64,000 nt of DNA. It comes from Gnetum montanum. Taxonomy: Eukaryota; Streptophyta; Gnetopsida; Gnetales; Gnetaceae. The stretch is from positions 50,753 to 114,752 of the forward strand of contig MNCI01016373.1 in the NCBI GenBank assembly GCA_015680685.1. The letters are read 5' to 3'. The position numbers were made by a program, and so were the translations under genes. The notes under the pieces were generated by a model. That model was not told the origin of the DNA. It saw only the letters and a list, made by a program, of their open reading frames with translations, and ran no database searches. How positions within the stretch are numbered: the first letter of the stretch is position 1; each line of letters opens with the position of its first letter. Shown in pieces: positions 45,000 through 56,400 of the stretch.

Positions 45000-46560
45000 G
45001 TCTTGTTTTTATGTAAAGCTTCAATCTCCTCCTACATTGCTACCACCCACAAAGACACATCTAGACTTTTGAGAGCCTCATGTAAAGTTGAGGGTTCTCC
45101 ATCCTCCATTAAAAAGCAGTACGCAACATTGATTTCAATAACATAATTTAAGTGCCAAGTTGGTGATCCTTTTGCCCAATATGATCAAAAAACTTCATAA
45201 GCTTTAGACTTGACTAGTTCTTTCTCTTCATACATTGATGTTGCTTTAGAAGTAACCAGATCTTTAGCTTTTGTCTTATCTTCTAGCTAAATTCTAGTAT
45301 TCTTTGAATTCTCCTTTGAGTGCTATCATCTCCCTTCTCTTGCATTTTATCTTCTACAAATATCACATCTCTACTAATGATAACCTTCTAGGTAGTGGGA
45401 TCCCACAGGAAATACCCCTTAACTCTATTAGCGTACCCTAAGAAGATACATTTCTTGGACTTTGGGTCCAACTTTGATCTTTCTTGGTCATTGTACATCA
45501 CATACACAAAACTTCCAAATGTATGAAGATGAGAATAAACAGTTGGCTTACTAGTCCACATTTCCATTGGTGTTTTTAGATCAATCGCAGTTGATGAAGA
45601 CCAATTGATTAAATAGTAGGCGGTATTGACTACTTCTGCCCAAAATGACTTAGATTTGCGGCCCTCAACATTGATCTTGTTTTTTCCAACAAGGTTCTGT
45701 TCATCTGTTTTGCCACTCCATTTTTTTGAGGAGTGTGTGCCGCTATGAACTACCTCTTGATGCCTTCTTGTTGACAAAATGCATCAAATTCATCACTTGT
45801 TTATTCTCCTCCATTATTTTTCCTTAGATACTTGATCCTTTTTTTGGACTCAAGTTCTACCCATGCTTTAAAAACTTTGAAGGTTGAAAAGACATCTACC
45901 TTCCTTTTAATTGGATACACCCAACATCTCTTGGAGTAATCATCAATGAAAGATAAAAAGTATCTTGCTCCTCCTAGGGAAGTCACTGGTGATTGCCAAA
46001 CATCAGTGTGCATCAAGTCCAAGATGCCTCTACTCTTAGCTATTGATGTTCTGAACTTTAATCTATGTTGCTTACTAGTAACAAAATGCTCACAAAATGG
46101 TAAACATACTGAATTGAGCCCAGGAAGTAGTCTCTATTTAGAGAGAATCTTCAAACCTTGTTCTGACATATGACCAAGCTTTCGATGCCCCAACATCGTC
46201 AATTCTTCTTTTGAACTAGTTGATGCAATAGAAGACTCTCCCACTTGATGTGTGTTCCCCAGAAGCATGTACAAATTTTCAGCAACCTTTTCTACCTTCA
46301 TTACCACAAGCGCACCTTTGGTAATCTTCAAGATCCCATTCTCTATATGAGTTTTTCATCCAACATCATCTAGTTGTTCTGAAGACAATAGATTTTTCTT
46401 TAGGCCCTCCACATGTCGTACCTCTTGTATGGTGCAAATAGTACCATCATACATCTTTATCTTGATAGTACCACTACCAACAATTTTCAAAGAATGATCA
46501 TTTACCATGTACATAGATCCTTCTGAGATTGGTTTGTAGTGATAAAACCATTCTCTCTAA
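45000..46560 (-). pseudogene. Copia integrase pseudogene with altered catalytic residues
   Basis: Minus strand: pre-integrase motif LGHRKLGHMSEQGLKILSK (46190-46134); core start LDLMHTDVWQSP with first catalytic Asp (near 46005); SFIDDYSKRCWVYPIK. The second Asp motif LRxDNGGE reads LRKNNGGE (45816-45818 AAT), and the Glu motif GVAExMNRT reads GVAKQMNRT (45708-45710 AAA). Both are G-to-A changes. KSFWAEVVNTAYYLINWSSS, VYSHLHTFGSFVYV and KKCIFLGYANRVKGYFLWDP follow (45660-45388). A few stops (45775, 45803) break the frame. Confidence 0.85.
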
Positions 46561-47449
46561 GAGGTCATGTGCCATGTTGCTCCTGAATCGAAGATCCAAG
46601 CATCAATGAACTTCTATCTACCTTTAGCAATAGTTGCCTCACTATATAGAACATCATCATCATATGAGGTACTTGCCACATTCCCTTGAGGATTCTTTTC
46701 ATTACTCCTCTTGTTCCAACACCCCTTCTTTAGGTGTCCTCTCTTGCCACAATTATAGTAAGTAATGTTTTTCTTTTTACCTCTTGACTTAGATCTACCA
46801 TGAAGTTAGTTCCAATTGGGATCACATTTCATGGATCTCCCTCTCATCATTGTTAAGGCCTCTACCTTGTTTTCCAACCTATCTTCCTTGTTCTTGCACT
46901 AACTTTCTTCTTCAAGAACTGCAGATGCAACCTTGTCAAAGACAAGAGCATCCATAAGGACATTGTTGGTCAAGTTGATGATGAGTCGATCATATGAATC
47001 AGGTAGACTTTGAAGTAGAATTTATGCATGTTCACCTCCATCTACTTTATAACCCAACAATGTGAGTTGAGCAAATAAAGTATTTAGGATGTTGATATGA
47101 TCAGTTATCGATGAGGTTTTTGCCATACGAAGAGTGTAAAGTCTTCTCTTCAAGAAGATTTTGTTGTGGAGTGATTTAGCCTCGTACAACTTCGTCAGAG
47201 TGTCCCATATTTCCTTTTTCATCTTCTTTTTTTTTCAATATTTTAAAGAACCCCATCTGCTAGTGCCAAGTGTAAATTGGCAATAACATTACCATCCATT
47301 GCATTCCACTTGCCATCATCTGTGACCTCCTACGACCTTTCTCCAATAGCTGCTAGGCAATTATCTTTATGCAAAATTGCCTGTATCTTCATTTTCCACA
47401 ATGTGAAGTTGGTTCCATTGAACTTATCTATTTTGTATTTTCTAGCCAT
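46561..47449 (-). pseudogene. Copia gag and protease pseudogene
   Basis: Start ATG 47449 (MARKYKIDKFNGTNFTLWKMK). Gag continues with EIWDTLTKLYEAKSLHNKIFLKRRLYTLRM, ITDHINILNTLFAQL, SLPDSYDRLI. Zinc knuckle YYNCGKRGHLKKGCW near 46760 has its first Cys changed to Tyr. Protease active site WIFDSGATWHMT lies near 46595-46560 (Asp-Ser 46583-46588). About five stops interrupt otherwise one frame. Confidence 0.85.
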
Positions 47450-47495
47450 TTTGTAAAATTTGTATGCACGATCTGCAACACTTCCACAGACTATG

Positions 47496-47513
47496 AACGT
47501 GGCTCCGATACCA
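47496..47513 (-). other. Copia primer binding site (initiator Met tRNA)
   Basis: On the minus strand TGGTATCGGAGCCACGTT matches 16 of 18 bases of the initiator tRNA-Met complement and adjoins the right LTR. Confidence 0.85.
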
Positions 47514-47903
47514 CTATTAGCAAATCTAGCAGCAAAATATGAAATGAGATGAAAATAAAGAGTAATGGACATGAATCTTTTATGTGCAAAAACCCCATAG
47601 TGAGAAAAAAACCACAGGCAAATGTAGAAGGATCTTATTATCAAAAATGGGGATAACAACCTTCTCTCTTCATCACAAGCAGAGAATAAGAAGAAGCATC
47701 TCTCTCATGCAATAAAAGAATGTAAAAGTGGGATGGAAAGGGGATGTATGTGATGGATCTGAATTGAGGTGAGGAAGGTCCCTTTTACATTGGTTAAGGG
47801 GCCCTTAAATAACTAATGATAACCACCCACTATTTTAATAACCATAGCTAAATTTTAGCATGATAACCATGGCCTAAATTTATCATGATAGCTATGGCGA
47901 AAA
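47514..47903 (-). repeat. Copia 5' LTR
   Basis: Right-hand copy matching 43081-43470, ending beside the primer site. The outer end lies in an A-run near 47900-47903. Confidence 0.85.
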
Positions 47904-49750
47904 AAATGCTAGTTTGAAAGATACTTCCTAACAATCTTTACTCAGAATATATTACAAAGATGTTGAACATTCCTTGATAAAATTAACATTTAGATGTATG
48001 GGAGGCCCCAATCCTTGATTTTTCAAGCTTAGAATTTTTCTCACAACTCATGTCACTCATATAAGTGAAAAAGCATGTTACATTGAGTGAAATTCATCTT
48101 CATTATTATTTTCATTATTGATCCCTACTTAAAATTTCTTTTCTTCTAAAGAGGAATTCTTTTAAATATTAAGAGTTTACTTTCACCTTTAGAATTAAAA
48201 GGATTAGTAAAATATTAAGAAATTTTTGAAGAAGATTTTATTTATGTCTACTAAAAACTACCATTTTTTGCCTTACTAAAAATTGTTGTGTTTTTTTTTT
48301 TTTGTCTCACAAATTTTTTTTATATTGAGAATAGGATAGATTCCAATAACATGGCCTTCATGACAATAATAGCTACAACATCTTCAAATTATAATATGTA
48401 ATTTTTTGGGAAAAATATTAATTACTAGTCTTGAGTTTGAATTCTATCTTCTTCTACAATAAATCAATCTCTAAAAAATGTTGAGTATTGTCTAGGGTAG
48501 AAGTTATTTTCTCTTACTTTGAATAATTTTTTTAAAAAAAGTTATTTAGGTTAGTAAATTTTTAAATTATTACAATTTTTTTTAATCATGTAAGGTTTTT
48601 TTTAAAAAAAATAATTTTTTCTAGTAGTTAATAATCAATTATGATAAGTTTAACTCAGTCATATTAAGTTTAACTCCTAGTTAAGTTTGTTGTTCCTTTC
48701 CTTATAGAAATAGTTTATTGTGCTAAGAAGCCAATGTAATGATTTTTCTAAAATAATAGAACAAGTTAGTAGTTCTCATATTTCTAAAGGTTTTTCTAGT
48801 CTTGTTATTTCATTATTTTCAAATGGTTTGATTTCACAATTCAATTTCTCAATTTCTTAGTTATTTCATAGTACATTTCACATGATCTCACAATATTTTA
48901 AAATCTCATAATTATTTCTTAATATCAACCACAAAGCTTTTATTTCCTCTCACCCTATCCTTTATACTCATTCTGATACAAAAAAACGTGTGCTATTCAT
49001 CATCTAGTAATGTTCTTAACTCTATTTTAGGATGGTGTCAATATTGTCAACAATTTCACTTTCAACACTTTGAAAAATAAGAGGAATATTTTCTAATTTA
49101 ATCTAGCAAGGAAGTTTGGAATAATTAGAAGCATATGGATCAAAATCCACTTTTCATTTCTAATCAATAAAAATATTACACTAATCCATATAAACTTTAA
49201 GGTCTAATGATTTCTTACCCAATTCAAAATTAGCTAGTTTGATGATTAAAAATGATTCAAAAAAATAGCAAGCATGTAAAAATATTAAATTACATAGCAT
49301 TTAAGGATAGCCTAAATAATTAGTGTAAAACCTTTGTTTTGGTGAACAAATCTAATAATTTATGGAAATATAAATCTTGAAGTGATATCTTTTGATAAGG
49401 ATTTATATAAATTATTAGGTAAAACAAAATTGGAAGCTTCAAAATTCTTTGTAGTCTCTAGATTCTAAGACACATTAGTATTTTCCATAATTATATCATT
49501 CCTCATCATAAAACATGTTTTTTATAAAAACTCCACCAATAACTCTCAAGATCAACAAACCATTAAGAGAATTCACCATGCAAAAACTCTACCTGACTTA
49601 ATACAGGCAATTCTAAAAATAACTAATCTAGAAATCTTTTCCAAAATTTATTATTTTTTTTCTTTTTTTTATTGCTAATAATAACATGACTCTATTCATA
49701 AGCTCATTATGTTATATATAAAAATTTGTGCTTAAAATGTGATTATGCTA
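47904..49750 (-). pseudogene. LINE A: ORF2 N-terminus and ORF1-like region
   Basis: Minus strand: SRNVQHLCNIF near 48015-47980 corresponds to the SWNVQGL start of L1-type endonucleases and joins the part left of the copia element. Farther upstream, 48390-48330 encodes SYYCHEGHVIGIYPIL, a shape like an L1 ORF1 zinc knuckle that has lost a Cys and one spacer residue. IPLIFQSVESEIVDNIDTILK near 49080-49020 may be the ORF1 body. Boundaries and the 5' end are not defined; most of the region is AT-rich and broken. Confidence 0.5.
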
Positions 49751-49802
49751 TTATTTATATTTCGTTGGACTTTTTCTTTTTCTTCTTTTTTCTCCTATTT
49801 CT

Positions 49803-50335
49803 AGCCAAGAGGCTAACTACCATTTGTAGATTGATAACGCTAAATAATATTTTTCCCATAACATTATAGAAAGAGTTTATAAGTAACACTGAATAATATT
49901 CTATCCATAACACTAATATATTTTCTCCAAGAGAATCCTTGGCTTCTATGTTTATGTTTTGGTATTGTAATGCACAAGGAATGAAATTCCAAAGGATAAG
50001 GGAAGCATGCATAAAAATAACAATCCATGATAATTCAAAATTATTTTGTAGCATATAATTTATCACTAATTAGCTAAGAGGCCAACTACAATTCATATAT
50101 TGATAAAACTAAATAATATTTTATCCATAATGCTACAAAAGGAGCTTATAAGTAACACTAAATAATGTTCCATCCATAACACTAATATATTTGCTCCAAA
50201 CAAATCCATGGTTTCTATGTTTACATTTTTGTATTGTAATGCACAAGGAATGAAATCCCAAGGAGTAAGGAGACCATGCATAAAAATAATAGTCCATGAC
50301 AATTCAAAATTATTTTGCACCATAGGATTTATTAC
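49803..50335 (-). repeat. Two-copy tandem repeat, period about 270 bp
   Basis: ggctaactaccatt at 49811 and ggccaactacaatt at 50080 start copies that share caaggaatgaaat, ccatgataattcaaaattatttt and more. Both copies are open on the minus strand and encode similar peptides (FELSWxxIFMH, FIPCALQYxNxNIE). It lies between LINE A and LINE B and could be LINE 5' monomers; this is not shown. Confidence 0.75.
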
Positions 50336-50374
50336 TAAACTTGGAATTAGTTATTCTTTTCATCATGCAATCAC

Positions 50375-51905
50375 ATTGATCTAACCAAAATTATTATAGA
50401 ATACATCATGTTGCAAAATGTATTGCAACATGAATTAATGGAGATTATGTTTGAATGCTTCTTTTAATAAATATACTTATGCAAGAAAAACCTAAGAATG
50501 AGAATAGTTAGTATTCTAATAACTTTCCTCATTATCTTCTTTTTCCCAGGCCATTTCTATTTTTGGTTCTTCAATTCTTAAACAAATTTTGAAACATGGT
50601 GTAAGCTTAGTAAATATTGGAATTACAATTATATTAAAATTTTAGAAGATATTCTCAAGAAAATTAGCCCATGGTGGCTTCCTTTTAATGAATGAGCTTG
50701 GGCAACTAATGCATCTACATTATGCACCACTTGGAGTAAATTTGGTATCACTACAGCTTCTTGTCTACATATGCATGATAGATGAATTACTTGGAATGAA
50801 GCTTCTATTCTCTATGGTTTGCATAGAAAGAGAAAATTTAATTTTGAAAAATTAATTTCTAAACTTGATAATTTATTTAAAGTTAGTAGATGTTTGCATC
50901 AAGCTTTTCTAGATATTTTTTGGGATGATGATAGATATATTTTTCATTTAATTCAAAATTTTTCTACAAGATTATTACAAAGAATGATTTTATTTATAAC
51001 AAATTCAATATAACCTAGAAAATGCAATTATCATCACACTTTTAGATGAGGAAAATTAAATATATTTAAAGATCTTCAACATTTCTCAAAATTTCATATT
51101 TTTATGGTGCCTTATTAATCAAAGTCCTCCCATTAGCACTTGTCATAAACATATGAGAAATGTTTCTCCTCAATGTCCTCTTTGTAGAAGTGAAGACTTA
51201 TGTTTTCATGCTTTTTTTTTAATTTTCTAATTCTTAGCATGTTTGGAAATTGACATATATAATTTGTAATAAGTTTAACCAAGCATCAATGAAGTCATTC
51301 TTGGTGATCAGCCTACTTTGTCTACTTCCTTTCTTTGCATTGGAAATTGTGTTCAACTATATGTTCTCTACTTTATTTGGAAGCTTCAATATGCAATTGT
51401 TTTCGTGTAGCAAGATCATAACTATGATCTCTTTATAGGATTCAAGTACCAAATTCTCAAAGATGTCACTTTTTAGCTCCAACTTCAAGTTAGAAGGCTC
51501 AAAGTGAAAACTAAACAATTAATTTATTTCATACACTATTAATTTTTGTTTGTTTTAGAGGCTTAAGGTTAAGAAGCTTTCAGCTTTTGTTGCTTTTTGT
51601 TCTTTATTTTTGATTAATGTATTGTTCTATTTTTAAAGAAAGGTTTTTTCTTCTCTTCACAGGAAACCATTTAGTAAGAAGTAAATATCCATAAGGAAAC
51701 TTTTAATTAAGGTTAAGGCTTAATCCTTTTCCTAACCAAGAGCATAGGTTTTTAGGATTGGTTGCAAGGATAAAAACTTGAAAAGGCATCTCCAAACCCA
51801 TTTGGCTTCTTCTTTAGACTCTCTTTTCAATGATCTAATGTACTCTAAATTTTTTAATATTATTATTCTTTTTTTTGGGACGTTACACCATATCCCTAAA
51901 ATTCA
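50375..51905 (+). pseudogene. LINE B: 5'-truncated L1-like fragment related to LINE A
   Basis: Plus strand. It starts within the C-terminal ORF2 region and matches inverted LINE A (16560-18300): TWCKLSKYWNYN near 50600, SPWWLPFNE, TTWSKFGITTASC, then a 64-codon frame (50819-51013, KRKFNFEKLISKLDNLFKVSRCLHQAF). A zf-RVT-like NVSPQCPLCRSED follows at 51165-51200, keeping Cys that LINE A lost. The 3' UTR ends near 51905 with gggacgttacacc. Unlike LINE A it lacks the 312-bp duplication. Short truncations at the 5' end are usual for LINEs. Confidence 0.75.
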
Positions 51906-52180
51906 ACATAGTTTTTACAAGATTCTTTCTACCAAATTATAGACACATATTATAAATATATAACTAAGCTAGTGTTTATTTTATTTAACTTTTATATTTT
52001 TGTTTACTATATAAATTTTACAAAACCAAGCAATTTGGTGATTCAGCAATTTTGATGATTTGGCGATTTGGCAATTTTGGTGATTTGGTGGATCATAGAT
52101 CTAATTTGGGCTTTTAGCATTTTAGTGATTTGGGATTTAGCATTTTGTATGCCAAGGCTAAGAAACCAATGTATTTCATT
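51906..52180 (+). repeat. AT-rich stretch with gatttggcaatttt-type short repeats
   Basis: Between 52029 and 52145 a 12-18 bp word (gatttgg(c/t)gattt, caattttggtgattt) repeats imperfectly. No gene is seen. Confidence 0.5.
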
Positions 52181-52801
52181 TCAAGTAGTTTGGAAAAATA
52201 CAAGTGAGGTTTCAATGGTTGTAACATTAAATCCCATGGCATGTAGGATTATGTAATTTGAATCCATGGTTGAAGCCATGGTCAAAAAAGGTACAAACCT
52301 TTCCAATCACTATAGAGTTAAAAGATTCATTATCAAATGTTGAAGCAAGTCAAGTTCAGAAAAATATGGATATTCCACAGTCAATGTTGGATTATCTTGA
52401 GTTAAAAATAGCAACTACTTACTCAAGCTTAAAAGCATTTACAGAAAAATGCATGAAGATAAAGAAAACACAAAAAAATTTAGAATCTTCAAATTGTAAG
52501 ATTCTCTAAAGAATAAGATGAGAATCTTCTACAAGTTATGGTCAATTTATTTACAAAATAAATGCACATTTCTTCTATCTTAATAATTAGTATGAATAGA
52601 ATTGGTCCTAAGGGGGATAAACCTTGTTAGATCATTGTTAAGTTTGTTGATTGGCATGGAAGAGAAGGTTTGGAATAACATAAGTATCTTGAAAGATAAA
52701 ACATTTGGATTAATGAAGATGTGACCAAAAAAGAGTATGCAAAAAAGTAAGAAGAATGGCAAAAATTTCAACAAGCTCATGCTAAAGGTAAAATTAATTA
52801 T
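52181..52801 (+). pseudogene. LINE C ORF1p-like region: coiled coil plus RNA-binding-type domain
   Basis: An 83-codon frame (52258-52509) is Lys/Glu/Ser-rich and helical (LKAFTEKCMKIKKTQKNLESS), consistent with a coiled coil. From 52581 one frame reads RIGPKGDKPC, IIVKFVDWHGREGLE, NIWINEDVTKKEYAKK, EEWQKFQQAHAKGKINYLNYKYVLF with four stops. IVKFxxxxxRExxL..INEDLTK is the pattern of the RRM/C-terminal domain of L1-type ORF1 proteins, which bind LINE RNA. It runs in the same frame into the endonuclease. Confidence 0.6.
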
Positions 52802-53830
52802 TTGAACTATAAGTATGTTTTATTCATCAAAGAGAGGGAAAATCCCCCAAAATGGGGATTTTCTTCTATTACATGTGGTTTTCTTAATGTTCAAAGTTCA
52901 TTGGCTAATAAAGTTACTGCTTTAGGTACTAGTAATTTCTTTAGTGATTTTGATATGTTTATTTTTGCTAAAACTTGGGAAGAAGAAAATTCTCTAATTA
53001 TATCTATTCCAAGATTTCATATCATTTTTGTTAGAAATAAGCATTCCAAGGTGAGGGGTAGACATTCTGCTAGTATTTCTTGTTTAATTAAGAAGCCTAG
53101 AGATCATTTCATTAAGATGCATAAAGATAATGATAATAACCAATATTTCTAGGTTCAAGGTCAAGGCATTTCAGAGGTTTTTTTATATTACTTTTTGTTA
53201 TTTTGCTCTAAAGGATTCTTCTATCTACAATTCTGCTAATCTTTCATGAGAGCATTCTTTGTAGTACCTAGGTCAAAATGTTATAGAATTTTCCAGGCGT
53301 GGTAATTTTTCTTTGTAAGGATTTTAATGCTCACATTGGACAAAGTCAAATTCAAAGGCTTGTTTGAAATTCTCAATTAAACTTTAATAAAGATATTTAT
53401 TTAGTTTACAAAAGATCATCTACTAATCATAGTACAAATTAGAAGGTATTCATTTCTTAGAGTGGGGTCGCTCTTTTGATTTTTTTAATTCTCAATGACA
53501 TTAGTAAATTTCCTTTCTCTTGTCATTTCACTTTTACCAGGCAACAAGGTAACTCTTGCATTGATCTTCTCTTATCTACTCATGATAATATAAATGTAAT
53601 GTAAAAATTTCAAGTGGGAGAAAAACTTCCAGAATCTCCTCATCATTACTTGAAATTTACTATTCTTGCTTTAATTCATCATATTCATTCCAAGAAATGT
53701 AGAACTCATTGTCTCATAGAATACCTTCATCAGGAATTTCAAATAAGAGTGGCTAATATGTTAATCAACAATGACAATGACGTAGATTTGACTAATGTTC
53801 TTTTGTCCACAACTACTTAGGTGTAGATTA
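52802..53830 (+). pseudogene. LINE C endonuclease domain pseudogene
   Basis: Apurinic-like endonuclease that nicks target DNA. FLNVQSSLANKVTAL (family: SLxNK start) at 52880, FDMFIFAKTW at 52951-52978, where the catalytic Glu of (S/T)ETW has become Lys (52970-52972, one G to A). SIPRFHIIFVRNKHSKVRGRHSASISCLIKK continues the fold. CKDFNAHIG at 53314-53340 is the GDFNAH motif with Asp 53320-53322. The 53614-53820 frame (LPESPHHYLKFTILAL..) closes the domain. Frameshifts near 53155 and 53590. Confidence 0.75.
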
Positions 53831-55930
53831 AGAATAATACTTTTTGTAGAAGATCTTGATTTTATGTGGACTATTTGATAGCTTGTAAAGATGTTATAAC
53901 TTCATATTTTTGATGTTTCAATGTTGAAGAATTATAGAAAGCATATTCATTTTTTAAAAATGAAGTTTATTAAAGAGGATTAGGAAAGAATGATTCGTGA
54001 GCTTCACTCAAATCCAAGGAGCTTTTCGAATTTATTTTGAGATAGACAGTAACATTGTTGGAATTTTTTCTTATCTACTATTCAAAATTTCTTCAATGAA
54101 TTTTTTTAATTAAGAGGCTCCTCTGATTAATCAAGATAACGCTAGTATTCTTGAATTATCCTTTGATGATGTTTCTAGAAGAATTCAAAATTATCTTATG
54201 GAAAAAGTGCTAATGTCAATGGATTATATGCATAGCTTCTTAAATATGGTGATCCGTTAGTGTGAAAAGTAGCTTGCAATCTTCTTGATAAAGGGCTTTA
54301 TCATGGTTTGGATTGCTCTTGGTCTAGTTGAATCAAAAAAGGCGATACGATAGATCTTAACAATTATCAATTGATTGCAATCAATTCAATTTTCACTAAG
54401 CTTTTTGGTACTATTTTGAAGAATAAAATTAGTTTATGGGTAGAAATGCAAGCTCTTCATAATCAGTTACAAGTAGGCTTCAGGAGAAATCATTCTATTA
54501 TAGACCATCTAATAACTTTGCATTATTATGTAGATAAAGAAAAAAGGCCCAACCATGCAACTTTTCTTTTTCTTGTTGATTTCTCCAAGGCTTATGATTT
54601 TGTTACTTGAGATAAACTTTGGAAGAGATTAGATAGCATTAATATTCCACAACATCTCCTTTCTATTGCTAAAAGAATCTATGAGATAGTTAACATTCTT
54701 ATTGTTAGAGTTAAATAAGGTTGTCATTTTTCCCTAATCATTCCTGACATTTATAGATGAATTAGAGGAATGGATGCAAAATGTCTTTAACAATGGTATG
54801 TCAATAAATGGATTATTTTTTAACATACTTTTCTTTATAGATGATATGACCTTGATTGCAAAATTAGCTACAAGATTAAATTATATGCTTTAAATTCTCC
54901 ATGACTACTGTAACCATTTTGGCATGAAAGTTTATATTAATAAGACTAAAATTCTAGTTTGTGGTACTAGAAATAGAAATTACAATTTTTTCCTTGGAGG
55001 AAAAAGGCCTGATATATGTAGATCTTATAAAGATTTGGAATTTAAATTTGGTAGTAATTATAGTTGAGATACCCTTATTTCTCAAAGGGTTTTAAATGGC
55101 ATGTCAGCTCTATTTTCTCTAAGAAATAATTGTAGCAAGAAATAAATTTTTGCATGGGAGAATAGAAAGAAACCTTTTCATAGTCTTGTTTAACTTATAT
55201 TATTATATGGCTGTGTTTCTTGGGGATTCTCTTTCCACACATAATTGGAAAAAACTAGAGCATTTGAAAAAAGAAATTTCATATATGTGAATTTCAAGTA
55301 AAAATGCAAACTTCTTATGATATCTTACTTTTAGAAGCCTAATTTCTTCTTCTTAAAGTTGAAGCCCTTTGTCAATTTATTGCTTATACTCATAAGTTAA
55401 GTCACATGGAGGAAATTAATTATGCTAAGAAAATAATGAATGTTACACAAGAAAATAAATGATTGCATCAAGGAAAATTATAGCTTCAATCATGGAATAT
55501 TACTATAGAGGATCTTCCTTTAAACAAAAGACTCTTCTAGAAAACTATAAAATGAAAAGTATTGGCTAAAGTTTGGTTGAGCACATCAAGGAAAAAGCAT
55601 TTTTACTTACATTCTATTAGAGGAGGTTTGTTTTCTAGTACTCAATGGTATCTATTCTTAGTTATTCCTATTCATTTAGGGAATCAAATTACTAGAGAAA
55701 GAATAACCTCTCATCATCTCCTCATTAAGATAGGTCATTGGAACAATTTACCAAGATAAGATCATATTTGTAGACTATGTAAACAAAGCATAGAAGATGA
55801 AGAATAGATGTTTTTATTTTTCCCATATTTGACTCACATTTGATTGAATTATACCATTAATTGTAATCTTTTGATTGCTTTCTTTCAAATTGACCTTATT
55901 TTCTTGGGGCATTACATCAATGATATTTTC
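53831..55930 (+). pseudogene. LINE C reverse transcriptase and C-terminal domain pseudogene
   Basis: IKKGDTIDLNNYQLIAINSIFTKLFGTILKNKIS (54331-54430), LQVGFRRNHSIIDHLITLHYYVDK and FLFLVDFSKAYDFV (motif A, near 54565-54600). After a frameshift SINGLFFNILFFIDDMTLIAKL holds the active-site Asp pair (54840-54845). Then FGMKVYINKTKILVCG. At 55770-55830 CKQSIEDEE and FLFF.PYLTHI resemble the Cys-rich end of LINEs with a C.LC..xEDExHFLF pattern. The motif style differs from LINE A/B, so it is a separate family. Ends in AT-rich sequence near 55930. Confidence 0.8.
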
Positions 55931-56400
55931 AACTTTCTTTGAAACTCTGTTGAGGCATTATAATCATCCAAAAAATCCTTTGAAATTTTTTGGATGTAAT
56001 AAAAATTTCCAATTTACAATTTCCATAATGGTTTTACTTTTCCTAAAACTAAATATTATGTTTTTAGTAATTAATTTTTTTATTATTATTATTCTATTTT
56101 TTCTTAAAACTAGTTATACTCTTTCTAAAATTAACCATTTTTTATTGCCTAGAACTAACTATTACCTACCACATCTTGACTAGTTATTAAATATAATACT
56201 ATTTATTCTTTGTTGAATCCTTGAAAAATCAAATAATGATGTAACATTAGTGTTGTAAAAAATAAAATGTAACCTATGGATTATACCATTTAAATACTTG
56301 ATAAACTAGAACAATTTCCATCTACTTTGAACCTTTGGCTTTGATCTAATAAATTGGAAACTATAACAATAGAATCTAATTTGAGATTTAAAATACAAAA
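55931..56400 (+). other. AT-rich sequence after LINE C
   Basis: A 102-codon frame at 55875-56183 is Phe/Ile/Leu-rich and runs out of the LINE C end; composition explains it. It may include the LINE C 3' UTR. No other feature is seen. Confidence 0.45.

Larger units (their letters stand above)
43081..47903 (-). mobile_element. Ty1/copia retrotransposon, Tork-like, minus strand
   Basis: About 4.8 kb with LTRs at 43081-43470 and 47514-47903, an iMet primer site, then gag, protease, integrase, reverse transcriptase and RNase H in copia order. Its polypurine tract (AAGTGGGAGAT, minus strand 43481-43471) sits at the LTR edge. The RT (LHGDLEEEIYM, YVDDMLFVGPNK) is Tork/Tnt1-like. LTR identity is roughly 93% by eye, the least diverged of the pairs here. 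Stops are few, but integrase active-site codons are mutated. It sits inside the LINE A endonuclease. Confidence 0.9.

Noticed and set aside
44113-45146. Plus-strand frames (75-105 codons) in the copia element
   Set aside because: They are complementary to the conserved RT frame on the minus strand.
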